Position numbers and translations under genes: made by a program
From: Gammaproteobacteria bacterium
GTDB taxonomy: Bacteria; Pseudomonadota; Gammaproteobacteria; Steroidobacterales; Rariloculaceae
Length of the DNA stretch: 64,000 nucleotides
Assembly: GCA_022826245.1 (NCBI GenBank)
Contig: JAJDVG010000018.1
Coordinates: 1-64,000, forward strand
Direction of reading: 5' to 3'
In this document: positions 1 to 7,194 of the stretch, piece after piece
Layout: each line of letters opens with the position of its first letter
Numbering within the stretch: the stretch's first letter is position 1
The notes under the pieces: model-generated
What the model was told of the DNA's origin: nothing
The model's input: only the letters and a program-made list of their open reading frames with translations
The model's database searches: none

Positions 1-426
1 GGCGTTCAGTTGTCTCGCCAGGGGAAATACCGTGTTCCTGACGGACTCGTCCTGGAAGCTCGCGCCTTCCGGGACGACCGGGGCGCGCGCCGAACGGTAG
101 AAGGGATTGACCACGAGCACCGAGTAGCCGGACTCCGCGAGACGCCGCCCCATCTGCCGGAACGCCGGACGCAGGCCCAGAATGTCGGGCCAGACCAGGA
201 CGCCGGCATGGGCGCCGGCCGCGGGATGCACGAAATAGCCGTCCGCGACGCCGTCGGGTGTCTCGATCTCGACATCCTGTTCAGTGACGTCCTGCGCGTT
301 GGCCGCTCTCGGCAACAACATCGCGAGCCCGGTTCCCGCCGACAGCGCCCCGAACTCGCGCCGCGTCAGCTCGCTCCGACTGTCCAGATACTTGTTGGAT
401 TCCCTGACCGTACGTTCATCGCACAT
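1..426 (-). CDS. Dienelactone hydrolase family protein, 3' end cut by window edge
   Basis: 142 residues are visible, read from an ATG at 426 to the window edge with no stop. Residues 21-31 carry a twin-arginine stretch (TRREFGALSAG) followed by a hydrophobic run ending in ANAQ, so Tat export to the periplasm is likely. The stretch VLVWPDILGLRPAFRQMGRRLAESGYSV, taken piecewise, matches the N-terminal beta-strand and helix of the dienelactone hydrolase alpha/beta fold. The catalytic nucleophile, Asp and His would lie beyond the edge and cannot be checked. It is separated by about 190 bases from the neighbouring tannase gene, so it probably has its own promoter. The exact substrate is unknown. 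Confidence 0.75.
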   Translation of the reverse strand, partial: MCDERTVRESNKYLDSRSELTRREFGALSAGTGLAMLLPRAANAQDVTEQDVEIETPDGVADGYFVHPAAGAHAGVLVWPDILGLRPAFRQMGRRLAESGYSVLVVNPFYRSARAPVVPEGASFQDESVRNTVFPLARQLNA

Positions 427-549
427 GACTTGCTCCTCTTTTTCGTGATCGTTGCGTTGCGTGGTTCGAGGCTACGCCGACCGGGATTCGTTCACACCGG
501 ACAAAGCGTTAACACAAAGCCAAGCCTTGACAATGCCTCGATGGATGAC

Positions 550-568
550 AATGTAACATCATTACATT
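550..568. promoter_or_regulatory. Inverted repeat upstream of the dienelactone hydrolase gene, possible operator
   Basis: Two perfect 7-base arms, AATGTAA at 550-556 and TTACATT at 562-568, flank a 5-base spacer. The site lies in the AT-richest part of the gap between the tannase stop (613) and the hydrolase start (426). It resembles a regulator-binding palindrome. No regulator gene is adjacent, so the binding protein is unknown. Confidence 0.35.
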
Positions 569-612
569 TCTTGATTGAAGGTGTCCACATGTAGCCCGGC
601 TCGCGACCCGCA

Positions 613-2289
613 CTACAGTGTTGACACGCCCCGCTCCGGAACGCGGCAGTCAAATGAGCCGGCCATTGACGGATCCGCTCCCGAGTACTGCGTGACCTCG
701 GGCCATGGGCAGAGTTTCCGCGTTGCTCCGCGCAGTGCCTCGGGCGCAGCTTCGTTATCTTCCCTTACGGTGGCGATGAGCGGCCCCGGTGAAACATCCT
801 GTTCGACCCAATCGATGAGTGCGGTCAGGACGTCGAATCGGTCCGGTGCCACGCCGCCGGGGCCGTGCGGCATGCCCGGAACGGCGTAGAGGCGCGTGAA
901 GTCGGCCGCGTCGGGATTGTTGCCGAGCAGCGTTTCGAACCAGTTGACGGTGTCGCGGAACGAGAAGACCGGATCCGACACGCCGTGAAAGACGACGAGC
1001 TTGCCGCCGGCCGCTTCGAACGCTTCGAGGGTCGGATCGTCTGCGTCGGGCGGAGACATGATCGCCATGGCCGACTCGGGAAACTCGGCGCTGGTCGCGT
1101 CGACCTTGGGCGCGTCCGTGTCGAAGTCGAACGCCATCAGGAAGGCTTCGAGACTTGCCGGGTCGCCCGCCAGCGGCGTCGGCGGCGTCGTGAACACCTG
1201 GGCCAGCGAGCCCGCGCCCATCACGGCGATGATCGGCCGGTGGTCCCAGGCCGGCACGGGGCTTTCGAGTTTCCAGGAGCGCCAGCCGTCCGAAGCGATG
1301 CCGGCGTCCCAGTCCCACTCGCTGTAGAGCTGCTCACCCGCGCTGTTGCGTGGACCGCCGAGAATCCGGACGAGCGCCGCGACCTTGCGCTCCGGCAGGC
1401 AGTCGGCCGAGGCGCCGGAGGCGCAAACGAGCGACGTCGGATCGAAGGCGGCCTGGCAGGCGTCCACGTCGAAGATGAGCCCGTCGTCGAGACCGTCGAG
1501 CCCGTCGCAGGCGAGCAGAATCTGTTCGGCGACGAGGGCGAGTTCGTTGCGTGCGAAGGCTTCGGCCAGGCTGTCGCCAACGCTTCTGAAGTTCTGCACG
1601 TCCCAGGCGTGCTGAATCGCCGCACGCGGCAGCTTGAAGCCCGGATAACCGGCGATCAGGCCGTCGAAGGATTCCGGCATTCGACTCGCGGCGACGAGGG
1701 CGTGCCGGCCGCCGTTGGAACTTCCGAGCCCGTAGGAATATTGCACCGGCGCTTCGTAGTAGGCTTCGGCCAGCGCGACGGCGGCCGGATGCAGTTCGGC
1801 GACGGCGCCGTAGCCGTAGTCCCGGCGCGCCTCGAACTCGAGACCGAACATGTTGCCGCCCGAAAGCCCGGCTTCGGGATGCGCGGAACCGTCATGGCCG
1901 GCATCGCTCGACACGACGGCGAACCCGCGCGCCAGCGCGCTGTCGCCCGCGGGTTGTACATTGAGGCGGCCCAGGGCCGGAACCACCGCGCCGTCGTTGC
2001 CGCCGTTGAACTGGTGTGCGAACCGTCCGGTCCATTCGTCCGGCAGCCGGAGCTCGAACGAGATCGCGTAGGAGTGGCCGTCGCTGCCGACGCGCTCGGC
2101 CATTCGCCCACGTACGAGACAGTGGGCGATCGGCGAATCGTCGGATACCGGCACGGCCGTCGCTTCGGTAACGGTCATGCCGTCCGGAGCGAGCTCGCCG
2201 ACGGCGGCGCAGTCGACGGCCGCATGGCCTGCGAGCGGCATGAACTGTACGAGCAGGGCAAGCCCTGCGAGGCGGTGACGTCTTGTCAT
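613..2289 (-). CDS. Tannase/feruloyl esterase family protein, secreted
   Basis: A 558-residue exported esterase. An N-terminal signal peptide (RRHRLAGLALLVQF..., cleavage near AGHAA) precedes a tannase/feruloyl-esterase domain. The nucleophile motif GSSNGGR lies at residues 189-195, where the family usually has GCSTGGR, so Ser191 is the likely catalytic serine. A late PHGPGG stretch may hold the catalytic His. The family hydrolyses galloyl or hydroxycinnamoyl esters of plant and algal phenolics. The gene is the last of a minus-strand operon with the two small secreted proteins upstream (gaps of 31 and 13 bases). The exact ester is unknown, and the Cys-to-Ser change beside the motif is a minor deviation. 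Confidence 0.85.
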   Translation of the reverse strand: MTRRHRLAGLALLVQFMPLAGHAAVDCAAVGELAPDGMTVTEATAVPVSDDSPIAHCLVRGRMAERVGSDGHSYAISFELRLPDEWTGRFAHQFNGGNDGAVVPALGRLNVQPAGDSALARGFAVVSSDAGHDGSAHPEAGLSGGNMFGLEFEARRDYGYGAVAELHPAAVALAEAYYEAPVQYSYGLGSSNGGRHALVAASRMPESFDGLIAGYPGFKLPRAAIQHAWDVQNFRSVGDSLAEAFARNELALVAEQILLACDGLDGLDDGLIFDVDACQAAFDPTSLVCASGASADCLPERKVAALVRILGGPRNSAGEQLYSEWDWDAGIASDGWRSWKLESPVPAWDHRPIIAVMGAGSLAQVFTTPPTPLAGDPASLEAFLMAFDFDTDAPKVDATSAEFPESAMAIMSPPDADDPTLEAFEAAGGKLVVFHGVSDPVFSFRDTVNWFETLLGNNPDAADFTRLYAVPGMPHGPGGVAPDRFDVLTALIDWVEQDVSPGPLIATVREDNEAAPEALRGATRKLCPWPEVTQYSGADPSMAGSFDCRVPERGVSTL

Positions 2290-2320
2290 GGGCGTCTCCC
2301 TTGAGAAAAGGAACGTGCCG

Positions 2321-3022
2321 TCAGACCCCCGGCACGCCGTTCGGCCAGATGATCGGCTCGCAGGGATACGGGATGAACTCGAACGGATCGGTCCGGACGA
2401 ACGTACTGCTGCGAACGAACGGCCCCGTCAGGTATTGCGGATCCTCGACGATGGCGATGACCGTCAGGTAGTCGCCGTGGCGTACGTAGTGTTCCGTCAT
2501 TACTGCATTCTCGCTGTGAGGGACGCCGTTGCGGCGCAGATAACGCGGCCGCATGTGCGTGGTCACGACCGTCAGCGTCTCGCCGTCCCAGCGGGCCGTC
2601 GAATGTCCTTGCCACTCGAGCTCGCCGCTTGGCCACTCCCGGCCATCGAAGTAGAACCTGCGTTCCTGCTCCTGCAGCTCCATGCGCATCAGCAGCGTGT
2701 CGTCGTCCTCGTAGTCGAGGTGAAAGCGCACCGGGCCGCGCATGATATAGGCGGCGCCGTGCGGCGCGCACTGCAATTCCGGGATGTAATACTCGTCCGG
2801 GTCCCAGGCATCGGCCACGCGCCGCCCTTCGGCGTTCAGCGGAATGCCCGAGTAGTCGCCCTTGTGAGCGCCTTCGCCGCCGCGATAACGCGCATCCTCG
2901 TGGATCAGCGGTTCCCAATAGCCCGAGAAGTCCTGCTGTGCCGATGCCGAGTTGGCGGCGACGAGTGCCGCGAGACCGATGCCGGCGGCCAGCGCGCACC
3001 TTGATCGCTGTGTGATGTTCAT
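2321..3022 (-). CDS. Secreted protein of unknown function, homologous to the C-terminal half of the 26144-27160 product
   Basis: 233 residues with a signal peptide cleaved near NSASAQ (residue 28). The mature part begins SGYWEP and contains GHSTARWDGETLTV and VEDPQYLTGPF. By eye it aligns over most of its length with the C-terminal half of the protein at 26144-27160: EGRRVAD with EAGRAAQ, FYFDGREWP with VYMDGRPHP, GHSTARWDGETLTV with GHSIGWWEDDVLVV, and IVEDPQYLTGPF with TLEDPEYIVGSM. It sits 13 bases after the DUF6152 gene, whose product matches the N-terminal half of that same protein, so the two probably act together. No enzymatic motif is recognised. It may be a beta-rich binding protein. 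Confidence 0.8.
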   Translation of the reverse strand: MNITQRSRCALAAGIGLAALVAANSASAQQDFSGYWEPLIHEDARYRGGEGAHKGDYSGIPLNAEGRRVADAWDPDEYYIPELQCAPHGAAYIMRGPVRFHLDYEDDDTLLMRMELQEQERRFYFDGREWPSGELEWQGHSTARWDGETLTVVTTHMRPRYLRRNGVPHSENAVMTEHYVRHGDYLTVIAIVEDPQYLTGPFVRSSTFVRTDPFEFIPYPCEPIIWPNGVPGV

Positions 3023-3035
3023 GGTCGCTCCCCGA

Positions 3036-3440
3036 CTAGTCGTTGTTGCGAAAGCCGAAGCCGCGCCACTCCCAGCCGTCTTCGGCGCGCTCGACGCTGC
3101 TCAGCGTCATGATCCTGCGGCCTTCCCGGCCCGGCGATCCGGTGACGGTCAGGTGATCGCCCACGCTGACGCTCTCCGGCGACCAACCCCTGCGGGTCAT
3201 GGCAACGGTGTTGGGCAGTTCTACCGCCCAGGTTTCCGTTTCGCCGCTCGCCGTGGTGACGTCGAGGAAAATGAACGGATGCGGATTGCGCCACTGCCAG
3301 CTCGAGACGACACCCTCACGGGTGATTTCCTGCTCGATGTCGAAGTGCAGAGCGCGCGAATGATGTGCCGAGGCCGATAGCGCAACCGCCAGCAACGCTC
3401 CGGCGCCCGACAGGACCAGGAATCTGTTCGGATTGGACAT
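3036..3440 (-). CDS. DUF6152 family secreted protein
   Basis: 134 residues from an ATG at 3440. A signal peptide (FLVLSGAGALLAVALSASA) is followed directly by HHSRALHFD, the His-His-Ser start of the mature protein typical of this family. Later conserved blocks are WRNPHPFIFLDV, RRGWSPESVSVGDHLTV and GREGRRIMTL, read as a small beta-barrel of OB-like size. The function is unknown; the exposed N-terminal His pair could bind a metal, which is speculation. It is the first gene of the operon with the small secreted protein and the tannase. Two relatives lie in this window, at 26144 (fused) and 39755 (alone). Confidence 0.85.
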   Translation of the reverse strand: MSNPNRFLVLSGAGALLAVALSASAHHSRALHFDIEQEITREGVVSSWQWRNPHPFIFLDVTTASGETETWAVELPNTVAMTRRGWSPESVSVGDHLTVTGSPGREGRRIMTLSSVERAEDGWEWRGFGFRNND

Positions 3441-3550
3441 GGTCGTCGTTGCCTCCGCGATGGTGAACGCCAAGGGCGTTCGAGTATAGCAATACGTTTC
3501 GGGATGCGGAGCCGGCGCACAGTGCGGGCCAGTCGACCCGCCGGAGTTGC

Positions 3551-3566
3551 GTTTGTCTGTACAAAC
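3551..3566. promoter_or_regulatory. Palindrome in a divergent promoter region
   Basis: Perfect 6-base arms GTTTGT and ACAAAC are separated by CTGT. The site lies between the divergent DUF6152 (start 3440) and propeller/cytochrome (start 3651) genes. About 30 bases downstream a TAGAAT box at 3596-3601 could be the -10 element for the plus-strand gene, but no good -35 is seen. The palindrome may be an operator controlling one or both directions. Confidence 0.35.
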
Positions 3567-3650
3567 CTGCGGCGGGACGGTAGCCGCGCCTGGGTTAGAA
3601 TCGGGCGAACGGCGAGGTGCCGCAACGGTTGGATCGAAGGGGGAAACGGC

Positions 3651-5759
3651 ATGACTGCATCGACGGATTTCCGGCTCACACCTGCGGCTGCCGCTGCGTT
3701 GGCGCTTGCGTGCGCTTCGGGCGCGCAAGCCCAGGACGTGGACATCGACGCCGACGACATCGGCGGCACGGTCACGAGCGAGAACGGCCCCGAAGCCGGC
3801 GTCTGGGTCGTCGCGGAGACCGACGACTTCGAGACCCGCTACGCGAAGATCGTCGTGACCGATGACGACGGCCGCTACGTGGTCCCCGATCTGCCCGAGG
3901 CCGACTACGAGGTCTGGGTACGCGGCTACGGCCTCGCGGACTCCGACAAGGCGGCTGCCAGGCCTGGCGACGCGCTCGATCTGACCGCGGTCGTCGCGCC
4001 CAATGCCGAGGTGGCTGCGCGCGTCTATCCGGCTGCCGCGTGGTACGCGATGATGAATCTGCCGGACGAAAGCGAAGTCGCGCATCTCCCGGGCGGCATG
4101 AACGAATACCTCGCCGTCATGAAGAACCAGACCTGCGTCGGCTGCCACCAGATGGGCCAGCTCTCGACGCGCACGTTCCCGGACGCGTTCAGCGACATCG
4201 AATCGTCCGAGGAACGCTGGATCCGACGCGTGCAGTCCGGTCAGGCGGCGCCGCAGATGATCGGGCCGCTCGCCCAGCGGCTCAACGGCGTGCCGTTCAG
4301 GTATCTCGCCGACTGGACGGACCGTATAGCCGCCGGCGAAACGCCGTCGTACATTCCCGAACGGCCGCAGGGTCTCGAGCGCAACGTCGTCGCAACGGTC
4401 AGGGACTGGGCGGACGAGAAGTCCTACCTGCACGATCTGTCGACGACCGATCGCCGCGATCCGACCGTCAACGCCTACGGCAGAATCTACGGCGCGCCGG
4501 AACTGAGCACCGACAACTTTCCCATTCTCGATCCGGTGACGAACACCGACACGACGTTCTTCGCGACCGTGCTCGACCCCGACACTCCGACGACGAACGA
4601 CGATCCGATCGGCATGCCGTCGCCGTACTGGGGCGAGGAGCGGATCTGGGACAGCCGCGCCAATGCCCATAACCCGATGCTCGATCAGGATGGCCGTGTC
4701 TGGTACACGGCGCGTGTGCGCGGCCCGGACAATCCCGATTTCTGCCGCGAAGGCTCGGACCATCCTTCGGCGCAACTCTTCCCGACCACGCGTACGGGCA
4801 GGCACCTGTCCGTCTACGACCAGGAGACCGGCGAGTACACGCCCATCCCGACCTGTTTCGGGACGCATCACCTGCAGTTCGCCGAGGATGCGTACAACAC
4901 GCTGTGGACGAGCGGCGGCGGCGATGTGGTCGGCTGGCTCAACACGGATCAGTTCCTCGAGACCGGCGACTACGTGAGTTCGCAGGGCTGGGCGCCGGCG
5001 ATCATCGACACCAACGGCAACGGCCGGCGCGACGACTGGGTCGAACCCGGCGAGCCGCTGGATCCCGATCTCGACATGCGAATCCCGGCGCGTTTCTACG
5101 CCATCATGCCGAATCCGTCCGACGGCTCGATCTGGGGATCGTGGAGCTTCACGTTCCCGGGCGGCATCGTGCGGCTCGAACCGGGCCCGAACCCGCCCGA
5201 GACGACCCTTGCCGAGGCCTACAGCGTGCCGCTGCCCGGCTTCGCCTCGCGCGGCGCGGACATCGACCGCAACGGCGTGGTCTGGGTGTCGCTCGGCAGC
5301 GGGCACCTCGGTGAGTTCGACCGCAGCAAGTGCGAGGGGCCGCTGAACGGTCCGACGGCGACGGGCGATCATTGTCCCGAAGGCTGGACCTTCCACCGCT
5401 TCCCGGGTCCGGGCTTCCCCGGGCTGCCCGAGTACAGCGTCGAGTCGAGCTATTACACCTGGGTGGACCAGCGCAACGCTTCCGGACTCGGCGCCAACAC
5501 GCCGATCGCGACAGCCAATCTCTTCGACGGCGTGCACGCCTTCGTCGACGGCGAGTTCGTGACGATGCGGATTCCGTACCCGCTCGGCTTCTACACCAAG
5601 GGCTTCGAGGGCCGCATCGACGATCCCGACGCCGGCTGGAAGGGCCGCGGCCTCTGGGTACCGAGCGGCGACCGCACACCGTGGCTCATGGAAGGCGGGC
5701 AGGGCACGCGACCGCTCGTGGTGCATTTCCAGGTTCGTCCCGACCCGTTGGCGAAGTAG
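3651..5759 (+). CDS. Secreted protein with carboxypeptidase-regulatory-like, cytochrome c and beta-propeller regions
   Basis: 702 residues. The ATG at 3651 is preceded by an AAGGGGGA ribosome site. A signal peptide ends near GAQAQ (28). Residues about 37-95 resemble a carboxypeptidase-regulatory/SD-repeat beta sandwich (GGTVTSENGPEAGVWVVAE, DDDGRYVVPDLPEADYEVWVRGYG). A haem-binding CVGCH lies at 162-166. The remaining part has repeated W/GR-rich strands (GRVWYTARVRGPD, NTLWTSGGGDVVGW, GVVWVSLGSGHLGEFD), as in NHL/streptogramin-lyase-like propellers. It is probably a periplasmic redox protein, with the electron partner unknown. The DUF4159 gene follows after 26 bases, and the gene diverges from the tannase operon. 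Confidence 0.75.
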   Translation: MTASTDFRLTPAAAAALALACASGAQAQDVDIDADDIGGTVTSENGPEAGVWVVAETDDFETRYAKIVVTDDDGRYVVPDLPEADYEVWVRGYGLADSDKAAARPGDALDLTAVVAPNAEVAARVYPAAAWYAMMNLPDESEVAHLPGGMNEYLAVMKNQTCVGCHQMGQLSTRTFPDAFSDIESSEERWIRRVQSGQAAPQMIGPLAQRLNGVPFRYLADWTDRIAAGETPSYIPERPQGLERNVVATVRDWADEKSYLHDLSTTDRRDPTVNAYGRIYGAPELSTDNFPILDPVTNTDTTFFATVLDPDTPTTNDDPIGMPSPYWGEERIWDSRANAHNPMLDQDGRVWYTARVRGPDNPDFCREGSDHPSAQLFPTTRTGRHLSVYDQETGEYTPIPTCFGTHHLQFAEDAYNTLWTSGGGDVVGWLNTDQFLETGDYVSSQGWAPAIIDTNGNGRRDDWVEPGEPLDPDLDMRIPARFYAIMPNPSDGSIWGSWSFTFPGGIVRLEPGPNPPETTLAEAYSVPLPGFASRGADIDRNGVVWVSLGSGHLGEFDRSKCEGPLNGPTATGDHCPEGWTFHRFPGPGFPGLPEYSVESSYYTWVDQRNASGLGANTPIATANLFDGVHAFVDGEFVTMRIPYPLGFYTKGFEGRIDDPDAGWKGRGLWVPSGDRTPWLMEGGQGTRPLVVHFQVRPDPLAK

Positions 5760-5785
5760 GGCGGGGTGCGCCAGCCGAGACGGAC

Positions 5786-6538
5786 GTGACCGTGCGCGTC
5801 GACCGAGTCGCCATTACGGCACTGCTGGTCGCCGTGGCGCTCGGCGCCGCGCTGCTGGCGAACGCGCAGGGATTCCGACGCGGCTTCCGGATCGAGCAGA
5901 ACGAGCCGCCGGCGACGGAACTCGTCGTTGCGCGCTGGAGGTTCGGCACGAACGGACTCATCGGTCACATGGGTTGGTCGCACAACTACCCGAGTTCGGA
6001 CCAGAACCTCAACCAGTTCATCAAGGATGCGACCGGGATCGATGTCGAGGTCGCGTCGTTCCGGATCGTCGAACTCGGCAGCCCCGAGGTGTTCGACTAC
6101 CCGTTCGCCTACGTGTCGGAACCGGGTGAGATGGAGCTCACCGATCAAGAAGTGATCAATCTGCGCGAATTCGTCGAGCGCGGCGGATTCGTGCTCATGG
6201 ACGACTTCGACGGTACCGTACAGATCGAAACGATGCGGGCGCAGGTCGCGCGAGCGTTCCCGGACCGGCCCTTCGTGCAGATTCTCGAAGATCATCGCAT
6301 CCTGCATACGCACTTCGATCTGGCGGACCTCAACCGCATGTCGCCGTATGTGCCGGGCGGGCGAATCGTCTACTACGGGATCATGAACGACCAGGGCGAG
6401 CTTGCGATCGCGGCCGGCCACAACAACGATCTCGCCAACTTCTGGGACTGGTACGACGAACCGCGGATGCCGCTCGAGCCCGCGGCCGATGCTTTCCGAC
6501 TCGGGGTCAACTTCGCGATCTGGGCGTTTACACACTGA
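5786..6538 (+). CDS. DUF4159 family exported protein
   Basis: 250 residues from a GTG at 5786 (another GTG at 5792 is equally possible; no ATG fits). A short N-terminal hydrophobic segment (VAITALLVAVALGAALLANAQ) suggests export or membrane anchoring. The rest matches DUF4159: WRFGTNGLIGHMGWSHNYPSS, PFAYVSEPGEMELTDQEV and FVERGGFVLMDDF. This is a flavodoxin-like or glutamine-amidotransferase-like fold of unknown role. The spacing of 26 bases from the cytochrome/propeller gene implies co-transcription. It ends convergently with brnA, with about 100 bases between that hold no obvious terminator. Confidence 0.8.
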   Translation: MTVRVDRVAITALLVAVALGAALLANAQGFRRGFRIEQNEPPATELVVARWRFGTNGLIGHMGWSHNYPSSDQNLNQFIKDATGIDVEVASFRIVELGSPEVFDYPFAYVSEPGEMELTDQEVINLREFVERGGFVLMDDFDGTVQIETMRAQVARAFPDRPFVQILEDHRILHTHFDLADLNRMSPYVPGGRIVYYGIMNDQGELAIAAGHNNDLANFWDWYDEPRMPLEPAADAFRLGVNFAIWAFTH

Positions 6539-6639
6539 TCGGTCGAACGGATGCGCCGCAAGATGCGCTGCCCGTAGCGTTCGCTGTCTTGGGCGCGCAA
6601 GCTGATCCGACCGCCGATGGGATGCGGACAACCGGAGAA

Positions 6640-6882
6640 TTAGCTAACGTTTCGGAGTTCTTCGCGCACCACGCGCCGAAGGGTGGATTCGAGTTCGTCG
6701 TTGGCGAGGTACTCGCGCAGCACCTGGTTGATGGCAGTCTGATAGCCGCGTCCGGTGTCTTTGGCGCGGGCGCGGAACGCCGCGACGACATCCCCATCGA
6801 GCAGAATCGTGATGCGGGTTTTGCCGGGGTGCTTTACGGCCGGTCCCCGGTCGGCGTTGGCAAGATCATATTCCTTTCGCAT
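6640..6882 (-). CDS. brnA: BrnA-type antitoxin
   Basis: 80 residues. The central TRITILLDGDVVAAFRARAK followed by GRGYQTAINQVLREYL is the ribbon-helix-helix plus dimerisation pattern of BrnA antitoxins (CopG-like). The start overlaps the end of the toxin gene by 17 bases, so translation is probably coupled. In the known system BrnA neutralises BrnT and represses the shared promoter. A suitable palindromic operator lies upstream of the toxin gene. Toxin-first order is the usual order for this family. Confidence 0.88.
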   Translation of the reverse strand: MRKEYDLANADRGPAVKHPGKTRITILLDGDVVAAFRARAKDTGRGYQTAINQVLREYLANDELESTLRRVVREELRNVS

Positions 6883-7138
6883 AGGCGTCTCTCTCTGTTC
6901 GCGTGGCAGGTCGGGCGGAAATCAGACGGACCTGACCGCTGCTGTCGGTACGGACGACGGTCACGATGCGCCCGAAAGCATCGGCCCCAACGGTGACGAA
7001 ACGGCGTTCGCCGACGGCATCTGGATCTTCGCGAGTCAAGCCGTACGGATCGGAAAGAGCAACTTCGGCGTCCTCGAAAGCGATGCCGTGCTTGGCGAGG
7101 TTCGTGCGCGCCTTCTCCGGATCCCAGATCGCGTCCAC
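6866..7138 (-). CDS. brnT: BrnT-type ribonuclease toxin
   Basis: 90 residues from a GTG at 7138. IWDPEKARTNLAKHGIAFEDAEVAL and GERRFVTVG...RIVTVVRT...RLISARPATRTERDAY, read in pieces, follow the BrnT family pattern (short RelE-like fold). The family cleaves RNA and slows growth when free of BrnA. Key family residues, the basic Lys-His pair after the first helix and the C-terminal SAR-A---ER motif, are present, so the toxin looks intact. The likely -10 box ends only seven bases before the GTG, suggesting a leaderless transcript. Confidence 0.88.
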   Translation of the reverse strand: MDAIWDPEKARTNLAKHGIAFEDAEVALSDPYGLTREDPDAVGERRFVTVGADAFGRIVTVVRTDSSGQVRLISARPATRTERDAYAKGI

Positions 7139-7144
7139 GCTGCT

Positions 7145-7178
7145 AATATGTATGTTTATACGTATTCCGTCAATACGT
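7145..7178 (-). promoter_or_regulatory. brnTA promoter with overlapping palindromic operator
   Basis: Read on the minus strand: a -35 box TTGACG (7173-7168), a 17-base spacer and a -10 box CATATT (7150-7145). A perfect inverted repeat ACGTATT-5-AATACGT spans 7160-7178 over the -35. A second, one-mismatch repeat TATGTAT-4-ATACGTA spans 7147-7164. The geometry fits autorepression by BrnA. The start codon lies where the transcript would begin. Confidence 0.6.
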
Positions 7179-7194
7179 GCAGATTGCCGTGCGC

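Noticed and set aside
3036-5726. Very long minus-strand open frame of 896 codons opposite the cytochrome/propeller gene
   Set aside because: Only its last 134 codons encode a real DUF6152 protein. The rest is Arg/Ala-rich antisense translation of the GC-rich plus-strand gene without any domain.
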